A DNA stretch of 64,000 nucleotides, from contig OY856409.1 of the NCBI GenBank assembly GCA_963693085.1, positions 665,723,591 through 665,787,590 of the forward strand, given 5' to 3'. Source of the DNA: Alisma plantago-aquatica (Eukaryota > Streptophyta > Magnoliopsida > Alismatales > Alismataceae). Of the stretch, positions 25,786 through 36,545 are shown in pieces. Made by a program: the position numbers and the translations under genes. The stretch's first letter is position 1. Every line of letters begins with the position of its first letter. The notes under the pieces are model-generated. The model worked only from the letters and a program-made list of their open reading frames with translations. It ran no database searches and was not told the DNA's origin.

Positions 25786-25796
25786 TGGTATCAGAG
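25786..25796 (+). other. Primer-binding site (initiator tRNA-Met)
   Basis: TGGTATCAGAG starts three bases after the LTR end. It is complementary to the 3' end of plant initiator tRNA-Met, the usual copia primer. Confidence 0.9.
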
Positions 25797-25830
25797 AAGG
25801 CTTCAAGGAGCTCTAATCGAGCCTTGAAGA

Positions 25831-26745
25831 ATGAAGGGTGATGGTGTCTACAACCGCAAGCAAAAGAAAAGTATGGACCAATCTTCAACAAGTTGCAGTT
25901 GGTGCTTAGGAACAAGCCACACAACACTTGGTTGCCCGTGGGGAGAAAAGAAGAAAGAGGTGCACAAAAATTGTCTCATTGCTACAACCAATGAAGAAGA
26001 AGAAGAGGTAAGCCTTCTTGATTTATCAAAAGAAGAGCTAATTGCCAGTCTTAGAGAAACACATAATAAGTACATTGAGTGCAAGAAGAAATTAAAGAAA
26101 TCTAATAAGGAAAATGCTGAATTACATGCTAAGCTGCTTGCTTTCACTTCTGAAAATGAAGATCTCAAAAAGGCTATTGAAGATCATAATATTAAGCTAA
26201 AATCAATAGAATCAGAATGCAATCTTCTTTCCCTAGAAAAGATAAATTTGCAAACTCAAGTAAATGATCTTCAAAAACAACCTGTTTTGTGTACACATCT
26301 AGATTATGATACTATTGTGAAAGAAAGATATTCCTTATTATCTAACCTAGATCAAGCAAAGGTAGACATCAATAAGAGAATGGATGAGATTGTCAAACTG
26401 CAACAAAATATTAGTAGTTTGAATAACAATGATACCCTTGACAAAAAATTTAATAATTCTTATCATCAAATTGGAAGGAGAGGACTAGGTTATAATCCTA
26501 AAGGTAAATCTTATCAAAAACCTAGTTGGAGAAAGACACAAGCGCTAGAAAATCAATCTGTGTATGTACCTAAGGGCAAATATACATATGTACCCAAAAA
26601 CAACCTAGAACAAAATCATAGAAAGAGATATGAGGTTGATTCCATATGTTGTCATTATTGTTTGCTTCTTGGACATTATTCTTTCTCATGTCCATACAAG
26701 AAAAAGGATGTTGAGTTAGTATGGGTTCCAAAACCCCCAAACTAA
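25831..26745 (+). CDS. Truncated copia gag protein
   Basis: 304 codons from the first ATG 35 bp after the PBS. Residues about 22-35 form a CX2CX4HX4C zinc knuckle (CSWC, H, C). Residues about 57-205 are a Lys/Glu/Leu-rich coiled coil. A second CX2CX4HX4C knuckle (CHYC, H, C) lies near the C-terminus, followed by VWVPKPPN, a signature of SIRE/Maximus gag ends. The usual N-terminal UBN2/gag capsid domain is missing, so particle assembly is unlikely. The frame is uninterrupted. It would bind RNA through the knuckles. No pol frame follows. Confidence 0.8.
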   Translation: MKGDGVYNRKQKKSMDQSSTSCSWCLGTSHTTLGCPWGEKKKEVHKNCLIATTNEEEEEVSLLDLSKEELIASLRETHNKYIECKKKLKKSNKENAELHAKLLAFTSENEDLKKAIEDHNIKLKSIESECNLLSLEKINLQTQVNDLQKQPVLCTHLDYDTIVKERYSLLSNLDQAKVDINKRMDEIVKLQQNISSLNNNDTLDKKFNNSYHQIGRRGLGYNPKGKSYQKPSWRKTQALENQSVYVPKGKYTYVPKNNLEQNHRKRYEVDSICCHYCLLLGHYSFSCPYKKKDVELVWVPKPPN

Positions 26746-28499
26746 ATGAATAAAATTAAGTTGAGATATGACAAAAGACTCTAAGTTGTATATCTCTCTG
26801 TCTATCTCAACTTAACATAATAGGACACCAAGTTAATCCAAGAAATTAAAATGTCTAATTATACATCTTCAACTAATTTGTTTTAGTTTGGACTCTCAAA
26901 ACCTAGAAAATTGTATATGATTAGTTGAGATTTAACCTAAATGTTACTTTGATATTTAAATGCTTCATCTCAACTAAACTAAGTTTTCAAAATGCTTTAT
27001 GTCTTACTTAAGAAAATTTACTGAAAATAGTACTGAAACAGTACAGAAACTTTCTCGGTCGAGAAACTATTCGACCGAGAGACTTGTCGGTCGAGAAATA
27101 GTCGACCGAGTAGGTTACTGTTTTTCAACTCTGCAACAAATATGCTGAACCTACTTTCAATTAATCTAATATGCTATTAATGATTGATTTAACTTGCAAA
27201 TCATGAAGACTATCATTTAAGCAAGACATATTAATCCTGTTGTATTAAGGAAGAGCATTATGGAGAAGAAATCTTGAAACATATTGCAAAAGTGTTACAA
27301 ACCTTATTTATTGATTGAAAAAGTTTATGCTCAGATACATAATTTGTCTTAAAATTAAAAATGTATGAACCTGAATGATATTATTTTGGTTTATTCTCTA
27401 AATGGTTTGACTTAAATATAAATCATGATTGGGAAATTGTTGTTCACATGGTTTTTCCTAAAGTATTTCTTGGTCTATCTATATAGGAACCATGTGTATT
27501 GAAATTTAGTTCAAATGATCATGATTATATGCTTGTTTCTTGATCATTATATTATGGATACATTCCTACTGTTCTATCATAATCATTGTGCCATGATCAT
27601 TATGTTTCATTGGTTTGTCTAAAATAACCTTTGATCTATATATACAAACCATAAATGAACATTGTTTTCAAATGATCATGCTATCATTGAAAATGTTATA
27701 ACACAAAAACTATATGTATAAATACATCTTGACATAATAATAAATGATTATGGTGTACATGGCTTGTAATAAATGAATGATGATGCTATGACAATTCAAA
27801 TAGTGTCTCTTAGAATAAGATTACTAATATCTAGTTATTTGTAAAATCATAACATTAATCTTGCATTCAAGGAAATATGTTTCTAAAGGATCTTATGATC
27901 AATCTAAAAAGGGTACAAGAAGAAAGGAGATTTGAAATTTATGTACTCATAGTAAAGCTTATATGAATGTAAAACATACATTCTAGGAAAATAAAGGACA
28001 AATATCTTCATACTAGGTATCACTCAAAATGTTTCGAATTGATATCCATTTAATCCAGTTACCTGTAGACATTATACTTCACATATGAATATCTAAACTG
28101 TAAATATGCAGGAAATGCCTCTTCGTCGAAATAAAGCTCGACCAAGGGGTGCTATGGTCACAGTCAAGGTCGACCTAAAATAAGCTTGACAAAATGCTTA
28201 TTTGAACATCATTCTACTGTACTAAATCTTAGTATCTTGATTCAAAATGTGCTTTTGATAAAAGGTCAAAATCAAATCTTAAAAACTAGTTATGACCTTA
28301 GAATTGCTCAAATATCCTAGACAATGATTATATTACATGCTCTACATTATTGCATTATATGCTCAAATAATGCTCAAATGATTACATTATTACTCCCCTA
28401 GAAGACATACATATGCTCAACAAATCTAGTCTCTCACTTGCATCAAAAGCCAGCTCAAAGTTTTATTCACAGCAACCTCATCGGTCAGCTTAAATTTTC
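26746..28499 (+). other. Non-coding internal region of the copia element
   Basis: AT-rich, no long frame, no protease, integrase or RT motif. A pair of adjacent TCGGTCGA/TCGACCGA palindromes lies at 27054-27110, and a weaker one near 28120-28170. This is the place where pol would be expected. Confidence 0.6.
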
Positions 28500-28603
28500 G
28501 ATCGAGACAAACTCGGTCAACGAATTCGTCGACTGAAAACATCTCGGTTGGCTATCCTTCTTGACCGATATTCACCAAGTAATAGGCGAACTTAGACATG
28601 ATT

Positions 28604-28853
28604 CCGGTCGACAAATTGTTCGACCGAGCCCACGTCGGTCGACAAAATGCTCGACCGAGGCCGACCTTATGAACCCCCATTTGCGTGAATTAAAAAGGCA
28701 ATATTCTGATTAAAATATTAATTTAAAAAAAAAATCATAGGCTAGTTTTTGATCGACCGTTGGACGACCGAGAGGCACGTCTGCAGAAATGACCATTGCG
28801 GTCGTCGGTCGACAAATTGTCGACCCAAATAGATTCTGTTTTGCTATAAATAG
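28604..28853 (+). promoter_or_regulatory. Second promoter-like module inside the copia element
   Basis: Two good TCGGTCGA palindromes (28604-28627, 28634-28659), weaker ones near 28480-28560 and one at about 28803-28824, are followed by CTATAAATAG at 28844-28853. A pyrimidine-rich leader and then the transposon-protein ORF follow. The same order (palindromes, then TATA) is found in the LTR, suggesting a duplicated or captured promoter. Confidence 0.55.
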
Positions 28854-28954
28854 CGCCCAAAACGACCCATTTCTTCACACCTTCACATTTTCACATCTAT
28901 AGCTCCTCTCTAGTGCATTCTTGTGCAAATCTTTAGCTTCTCTACATCCAAGTC

Positions 28955-30160
28955 TTGCTTGCTACTTCTCCACTTCAAAGAAACGAGATAGCTTCCTCAT
29001 CAACGCATGGAAAGAAGCAAGTTGCAGCTAGGAAAGGAAGGACGGTCTCTCCAGTGTTGTCGTTCATCAACGACATTCCATTCAACAACGCAGTTGTAGG
29101 CGATCGCTACCTCAGGATCTCCTCAAAAACACCTCTTCCATGATGGCCAGTCGACGTCATGGACTTCCACAACATTGTTGATATGGAGGAACTCTTTGAG
29201 GTGCAACATTTGACTAATTTTCTGAATCCCTCCTTCCATTCCTACTCCTCCAAAGTAGTTAATGAATTCTATGTCAATTTAACCCCACATCCTAACCATG
29301 ATTCCTTCTCTTCTATGGTTAATGGGTATGGATTCCATTTTACTGAGGAGGGCATTTTAAATATGCTTAACATAGACATAGAAGACTATAAAGATTTTCT
29401 TGACCTCACCACAGGAAATCCACTAAATAAACTCTCCCAAGATGACACTACCACTAGCCTTAGTGACAGCAAAAGAGACATCTTTCAGTCCAATATGACT
29501 TGTCATGAAGATAGGGGTACCTATTATGCCATAAACTTAAAACCTGAAGCTAGGATCATAAATCTCATTGTTGTCACCAATATCCATCCTAGAGCAAACA
29601 AATCTGAACTACCCACTTTTCGTATGTACCTTATCTATGCCATTCTAAAAGGTATTCCCATAAATTTTATTTGTATCATCCTTAAGAATATGGTTGAGTT
29701 TTCTGGCAATCCACCTTATGCTGACTTTGTGTGCCAAATCATTCAACATTTTCTTAAGAAGAATATTGAGGACCTAGGTTACACATGGGATAGAAAACCT
29801 CAAAAGATAAGTAAAAATACAATGGAGAATATGGGAATCGACTTTGGCCACAAAAGGGCTAGGACTGAAGGGGAGACATCCACCCAAGACATACCTCCAC
29901 CACCCCCTCCTTCCAACCTACCCCATGATCCTATTACAAACACCTTAACATACATTGATGGATCTCAATATCACCTGAGTAGGCAATTACATTACAATCA
30001 CCATGCCATGACTTATTTAAACCAAAGGATGCAAGCTCTCTCTCCTAACCAACCTGATGAATATCCCTATTCCCTAAATCCTGGCATGATAAATCCATAC
30101 AATCCTTCCTACAACTACTACCAAATTCCACCTCCACTATCTCCTAATCTCACACAATAG
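28955..30160 (+). pseudogene. Putative plant transposon protein (PF20167-like), one premature stop
   Basis: A reading frame of 402 codons with a single TGA at 29141-29143. The part after it (from ATG 29159) is 333 codons and open. The first part holds KKQVAARKGR and DRYLRIS. Residues about 30-75 of the second part (SKVVNEFYVNL to FHFTEEGILNML) match the pattern of the plant transposon protein domain seen in gag-like ORFs of non-autonomous retroelements (family call from memory). A Lys/Arg patch (GHKRARTE), a Pro run and a Tyr/Pro/Asn-rich tail follow. Function unknown. The stop codon overlaps the junction with the truncated 3' LTR. A start at 29159 would skip the TGA. Confidence 0.6.
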
Positions 30161-31294
30161 TGTCACAACTGCACACTCATACACAAACTTCGTACTTAGT
30201 TTAAAACACTGAAACAGGGTCAATCTCGGTCGACAATATTCTTGACCGGGACCCTCTCAGTCTACAAACTCCTCAACTGAGAAAGACCCAGGTAGCTGTT
30301 ACACACAAGCAGACAGGGTAGTTGGAAGTTGGAGATGAACGTTATATACACTTGCTCCAGACAGTCCCTCGGTCGACAAGTCCTCGACCGAGAAGGACTC
30401 GCGGTCGACAATTCTTCGACCGAGATGTGTTCTGTCTGTAATTTTTAGAGTTAATTAACTAGTTTTTGCTAAAGCAACTAAAGTGTACCTAACGGCTAGT
30501 TAAGCACTTAGAACCCCCTAGAAAGTGTCTAGAACGTCCTTAAGCACTTTTAGGTCATTCCTATAAATAGGACAAGCCTTAGGACACCCCAATACACACT
30601 TACTTGAGCTTACACTTGCAATTGGTAATCTGTTTTGAGTAATTGAGCAACACTAGCATTGGCTATTCTTTTGCTTATTCTAAATTTGTGTCCTATAGGC
30701 TAGCATCTCCTATCCACTAAACCTACACTTTAATATTCATTGGTTAGGAGATCTATATGCTTGATATAGGCAAATCAAGCCTTGTGCTTCAAAGTGGTAA
30801 CTGTAATTTCCATTTCCTTTCTTGTTCATTCTTATTGCTTGTACTCTCCTTGCTACTCCTAGGGTTGGAGGTTGCAGATTGGAGAGGATTTGATCTTCTT
30901 GGTGAAGAAGGAGATCTTTGGACTACTTCTAGAAGGCTGTTGCAATGGGAAGCTACTTCAGGAGGAAGGCTACTTCAAGGGGGAGCATGAAGTTACTTCA
31001 AGAAGGTTGCTTCAAGGTTGGTGCAACTACTTCAAGGTGAAGGTTTTCCAAAGGGTGTAGAAAGTATTGTAATTTTATGTAAAGTCCTTGAGAGGTAATA
31101 AAATTTAATACTTTCAAAATCTCAGTTGGGTAAGCAACCGGGTAGTGGATTGACTGCCTTAGTATTTGCTAAGGTTGGAACCACTCTAAACACCTTGTCT
31201 CCTTCTTATTATTTCAATTGAGGTTGTTTGAGTTAAATTATATTAAAATAATCATAAATCCCTATTCACCCCCCCCCCCTCTAGTGGTTTTTCA
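30155..31294 (+). repeat. Copia 3' LTR, missing its first 270 bp
   Basis: Matches 24671-25783 closely from CAATAGTGTCAC onward. The first 270 bp of the LTR and any polypurine tract are absent, so the ORF upstream joins the LTR directly. It has four palindromes (about 30224-30250, 30255-30282, 30368-30392, 30400-30424) where the 5' LTR has three, and a longer C run near the end. Confidence 0.85.
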
Positions 31295-33864
31295 GAAGTA
31301 ATGTGTCCTTGTGCTACAATTGAATTCCCATCCTCAAAACTTAACAAGGAAATGACATTTAAATTATAAAGATTGTGTCAAACATTGTTTATACCTAAAC
31401 ATCATATTGAACAAATTAATCAATAAATGTTTGGATATAATAACATGTCCTTCGGTAATGGGTGTTTCACTACTCGATTGATTTGGTTTGGGTAGTATTT
31501 CATTGGTGGTTCTTGTGATATTCTACAAAATAAATAGTTTACTATAAGAAAATCAATTTTATTATGTAATCACATTATAAGAATTTGAAGATTTACCTCA
31601 TTCGGATGAAACGAAGCACTCAGGTTAGAATTTCTCAGCATCATAAGTTCAAGATTTTCAAATGTTTTCTTCATTTCTAACAACTCCTTTTGTTGAGCCT
31701 CGTATATCTGGGTATGAGCATCAACAACCAGTTCTAAGTCTGTGATTTTATTTTCATATACATTATGAGACACAGGAATCGCATATTTCATAGGAATCTT
31801 CTTTGGGCCCAAAATGTGATCAAATATATCATCTTCATCGAGATTTTCATCATTACTTGCAAGTGCCGCATTCATCTTGTCCTACATACAATATTCATAA
31901 GAATATTTTCATTAAATAAAAAATAAATTTGTTAAATGATTGCTTACAATCAATTCTACAGATTTTACATCCACGGCAGTACCATCCTTCTTCAAATGGG
32001 TGGCCTTAAACAAGTCTAATCTGCTAACATTGCCACCATTTTTCTTTTCTTGTAACTGTTTGTAACAGTAGCAGCATATATGAGCATAATAGTAAGAAAG
32101 TGTAATGCACATTTCAACCAGAAGATAACTCACATTAGCCTTCACACAAGCATACGGCGTTGATCCCGATGTATGTCTTGTCATTACGAACTTTCTTCTC
32201 ATAACGTTTTTAGCACTCCTTAACTACATACAATGCATTATAATATAATTATATACAATATACACTATTTAATTCTAAAAAATTAAGGAATAAATTGTTT
32301 TACCTTTCCATCATCAGAATCCCAAAAATTCACAAGAAATTTCCATTGATCAGGATCAACATGGGAGGGGCAATCATTAAGTCGGTCATATTTTTCTTTG
32401 TACCGCATGTAGTGGTTTTTTTTAATATCATCTTTAAAGTTTCTCCAACAATCCCTCACTATTCGCAAAACTGAATTCTTCCCCTTTATGTCGATAACAA
32501 ACTTGGTCTGTAACAAAAGAATAATTTTTAAATAAAAAATTCACAGCATTGTATTATATCTCTAAGACTAGAATTACCTCCACATAATTTCATATGGCAG
32601 TTTTGTTTTCCATAGGTACTTGTCGCCAATCAAGATAGTTTAATGGTGCAAGATCAGAATTTCTAGCAACAATTCCCAAAAAGGAAGATAGGTCATTCTG
32701 ATGTGGTCCTATTGGATCTCCATTCTCATCCAAAGTAATTGGCAGCTTTTTATCCCCTGTCTTACCCCATAATTGGATACACTTAGAATAGCCCCTTGTT
32801 TTTTTATTTGTAGCTCCCCCTACAAAATCACGAATATGATGCAAGCATTTACAAGGATATGCATATTACACATATAATTAAATAATAGTTTGTCAAAAAT
32901 GTAATGCATCTTTGTATCTAAATTTTCTTACCTACACTCTGCCCAGGATCAATAGTAGGAGAATCAGCAACAAAATGTTGATCATTATCTAATTTATCAA
33001 TTTCAACCTCTTGATTGTTACTGACATCATTTACCAAATGTTGCATACTTTCTTTTACATGCACTACTTGATGACCTTTTTTTTCTAAGTGTCTTTTAGA
33101 ATGACTTCCTTCTCTTAAATTATTTGAGTTTGCTACCACATAACTTTTACCAACGGTACCAACTCCATCATTTGACATAGAGGGGTTTTCTTCTTTTGCA
33201 AGGTTCAAAGAAGAACTTTTGTTGTTGTTTGCAGCTGATCCTGCCATAGTTTTACTATTTCTAAGTCATTTTACATTTGAACACCCCCAATCAGCATTTA
33301 TCGAACCAAGATACCCTCCTTTTGGTCTTTTGGAAATACCTGCAACTAAAATGATGATATGAGTGGTTCTTAGAAATATATCCAATGATGTAATTTTTTA
33401 TTTTACCTATCATACTCCCATGAGTTAATCCTTCATTGTAGACATCATCAGTAAGTGGAGTCAATAGTTGACTGTGTCTTTTCATTCTCCTAAAAAGACA
33501 ATTGATATCAAAAATATTCAATTACAAATTGAAATCATGGCATACATTCTGTAATTGTGTTCCTCAAATAAAATTAAAAATTTCAATAAAATTTTTATTT
33601 TGCTGATGAAGCCAACATCCAACAAAAGAACTCATTAAGCAGATTAACCCAAAACAAAAAAAGTATGAAACAAATGTATAATTATGTAAAAGAATAAATG
33701 ACCATTTTAGAAATAAAAGGATACATGAGTGTTTCCAGTAATTGACCCAATTAATAAAATAAAAAGAGTTACATATGATCAATGATGGGGATCATTACCC
33801 CCTTCATAAAAGGTCACACCCTCCATGTCTTCTCTAACTAAATTAACGGCATCACAAATGTCAC

Positions 33865-36529
33865 TTAAGATATCTTCCAAATCACTTGGAGATTTATCTT
33901 CTGATCAGCAGGTTCCATCCATGAAATTATCATGAAGCTTCTCCTCCATGTCATAAGTATCACGAGGTGTAGTGTGCACAACAAAGCTCCAATTTTTAGA
34001 CTTATGTCTTTCACATAAAATACTTGTTGTGCTTGGGAGGCCAATGCAAATGGATGACGAGTTACACCTATATGTTTTAAATTGACCATTGTGTTGTCAT
34101 TTTTAGATTTTTTGATGCCTCTGTTTGAATTGACCTAGTCACATTTGAACAATACAACTTTAAGTTGCTCGTAATAACTGATCTCGAAAACGTCCCTTAA
34201 CACCCCGTAGTATGTAACCTGACCTGTTGTAGGATTTTTGTCCTTGGAGCTGGAAAAACTTTTGGTCTGAGCATTTACCATAATTCCACTATTTTGTGTT
34301 TTTCTGCCACATTCTCCATCCTTGGTGTGAAATATATAACCATTTGTTACATATCTCGCATATTGCATTGTCATTTGTTGCGGTCCTCAAGCCAACACTA
34401 AAAGGTTTGGTGATACAGTTGTTGACTTTGCCTTCTCCTCAATCTGAAAATATTATGAATTTTATTATTTATATAATTTTGTTATTATGCTAATGGAAAT
34501 AACTTATTTAAACTTACACGTTTCTTAAACCATTCATTGAAACTGTTCATATGAAGATTACTGATTTCCCATTGTCGTGCATGTGGATTGATTTTCTTCA
34601 AGTATCAGATGTGCTCCCTGCCAATAAATATGTGTGACACACCTAGACGTAAATATGAAATTACATAGTGAAAAGTAAACAACGATCTTACTTCACGTAT
34701 GGATCAACTGCATCACAATTGGCTAAAATATATTGATGCGCAACTTTGAGCATTGTGCTATCAAGCATAATAGGAGCCTTCTTTCCTAGACGACGCCCTT
34801 TATGAAAGAATATAGACCACTCTTCATCATTATTCATATCTTCATATTCCACATCATTTCTAGACAATTTAGTGAACCTTGTATCAACTCCTGAGAGATA
34901 TCTCGAATAGAATGTTAAGCATTCGTCTTCCAAGTAACCTTCTTCTATAGAAGCTTCTACAGCAGCTTTATTTCGCACATATCTTTTTAAAGTTTGTAAG
35001 TGTCTACATTAATAAGAAGAAAAGACTTTGTAAGAACATCACATATGATCGGATGCAAAGTTTGAACAAATTTAATTATTAGAAAGATTACCTCTCCACG
35101 GGGTACATCCAATGATAGAATATCGGTCTGGCTATCTTCACTTCTCGTGGAAGATGAATGAGCACATGCTCCATCACATCAAAGAATGATGGTGGGAGAA
35201 TCTTCTCTAGGTTACAAAGAGTAACTGCTATTCTGGATTCCAACTTCTCAAAAGTATTTGGATTTATGACTTTAGAGAATAAGTCTTTACAAAACTTGGA
35301 CAACTCTATTACAACAGATCTAACATTTTTGTTGGGTAATGCTACTTGTAAATCTAATGGGACAAATTGTTGCATCAATACATGATAATCATGACTGTTC
35401 AATGCCATCAGCTTTCTTTCTTTGACGTGTGCATTTCTAGCTATATTAGAAGAATACCCATCAGGAACTTGAGCAGACTTCAACAGCTTACAGAATAATT
35501 CTTTTTCCTCCTTCTTCAAAGTAAAACATGAAGGCGGGATGATTTTTTTATTTCCGTCCTTGATAATGTGAAGTCTATTCCTTATGACCATCTCTTCGAG
35601 GTCATATCAAGAATTTTTAGTGTCCTTTGACTTCTCCATTCCTAGCAGTGTGTGAATCAAACTCTCACATACATTCTTTTCTATGTGCATCATGTCAAGA
35701 TTATGACGTATAAGGTTATGCTTCCAGTACGGCAGCTCAAAAAATATACTTTGCTTTCTCCAGTTGTACGGTAAATTATCTACATCTCTAGTTTGACCTA
35801 GAACTTGACTTCTAGACAACATCTTAGGAGCACTTCTAAATTCTTCTTTTTTGTCAAATGATGAAGCATCTTTACGAAATTTATGATCCATTGGGAGGAA
35901 CCTCCTGTGACCCATGAAACATACTTTCTTACTATATGGTAGTCTCCATGAGCACGCGTCTTTGTTGCAGAAAGGACATGCAAGATACCCACTAGTTTGC
36001 TAACCAGATAGATAACCATATGCAGGAAAGTCACTTATCATCCACAGTAAAGAAGCATGCAACTTGAAAACCTCTTTACGATCATCATCATAAGTATCAG
36101 CACCAACTTCCCACAATTCTTTTAACTCCTCAATCAACAGTTGTAGGTAGACATCTATGTCCATTCTGGGTTGAGTTGGACCAGGAATAATCATCGACGA
36201 GATAAAATTTGGAGACTTCATGCACAACCATGGTGGCAAGTTGTATGGAATCAATACGATGGGCCAAATGCTATATGATAGACTCATGAGGCCAAAGGGA
36301 TTAAATCCATCAGAAGTTAATCCAAGGAGAACATTGCGAGAATTAGAAGCAAACTCAGCATGCATATTATCAAACGTCTTCCATGTTGGAGAATATGTTG
36401 GATGTCGTAGAATCCCATCCTTGGTACGACTTTCATTGTGCCACCGCATTAGGGGTGACAGTTTCAAACACACGAACAATCTCTTCAACCTAGGAGTCAA
36501 GGGAAAGTAGTGTAGGACTTTACAAGGAA
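33865..36529 (-). pseudogene. CACTA-1 TNP2-type transposase (Transposase_21, DUF4218, DUF4216)
   Basis: On the minus strand it begins inside the protein with VPCKVLHYFPLTPRLKRLF, then MRWHNESRTKDGILRHP, SDGFNPFG, LIPYNLPPWLCMK, DIDVYLQLLIEELKELW, DFPAYGYLSG, LACPFCNKDAC and MGHRRFLP, all TNP2 signatures. The DUF4218 part (35591-34688) has PSFFDVMEHVLIHLPRE, a 0.1-kb intron after YPVER and EDECLTFYSRYL. INPHARQWEISNLH lies near 34570, and the DUF4216 part (34374-33865) has NGYIFHTKD, VTYYGVLRD and HPFALASQAQQVFYV. In-frame stops occur near 36000 and 35592, plus another near 34610 and a frameshift in DUF4216. The N-terminal third is missing at the junction with Athila sequence. TNP2 is the catalytic transposase of CACTA elements. 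Confidence 0.85.
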
Positions 36530-36545
36530 CTCATTTCTAAATCAG

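Larger units (their letters stand above)
24401..31294 (+). mobile_element. Copia (SIRE/Maximus-like) non-autonomous LTR retrotransposon
   Basis: 6.9 kb, plus strand, flanked by GAAGT on both sides. It has a 1383-bp 5' LTR, a tRNA-Met PBS and a truncated gag ORF (25831-26745). No protease, integrase or RT follows. Then comes a second promoter-like module and a 'putative plant transposon protein' ORF (28955-30160), and a 3' LTR lacking its first 270 bp. The LTRs are much more alike than those of the surrounding retrotransposon, so the insertion is younger. It sits in the TNPA-type gene of CACTA-1. With no pol, movement would have needed proteins from a relative. It may be an internal-deletion or composite derivative. 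Confidence 0.88.
24215..33521 (-). pseudogene. CACTA-1 TNPA-type transposase (Transposase_24 family), interrupted by a copia element
   Basis: Minus-strand exons run from 33521 leftwards. They hold KRPKGGYLGS (about 33320), a Ser/Asn-rich part (33247-32918), TRGYSKCIQLWGKTGDKKLP with LDENGDPIGP (32844-32590), KFVIDIKGKNSVLR then RDCWRNFKDDIKK (32516-32283), RRKFVMTRHTSGSTPYA (32202-31912), and a coiled coil with DIFDHILGPKK (31875-31570). The C-terminal part reads LLSFEDGNSIVAQGHI on the right of the copia insertion and TTYVVGGALLGSSFA to IGTMIAWPKKLLIT on its left. These are family landmarks of plant Ptta/En/Spm transposases, which bind subterminal repeats. In-frame stops occur near 33267 and 32589. 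The copia insertion at 24396-31299 cuts the C-terminal exon. Not functional. Confidence 0.82.
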
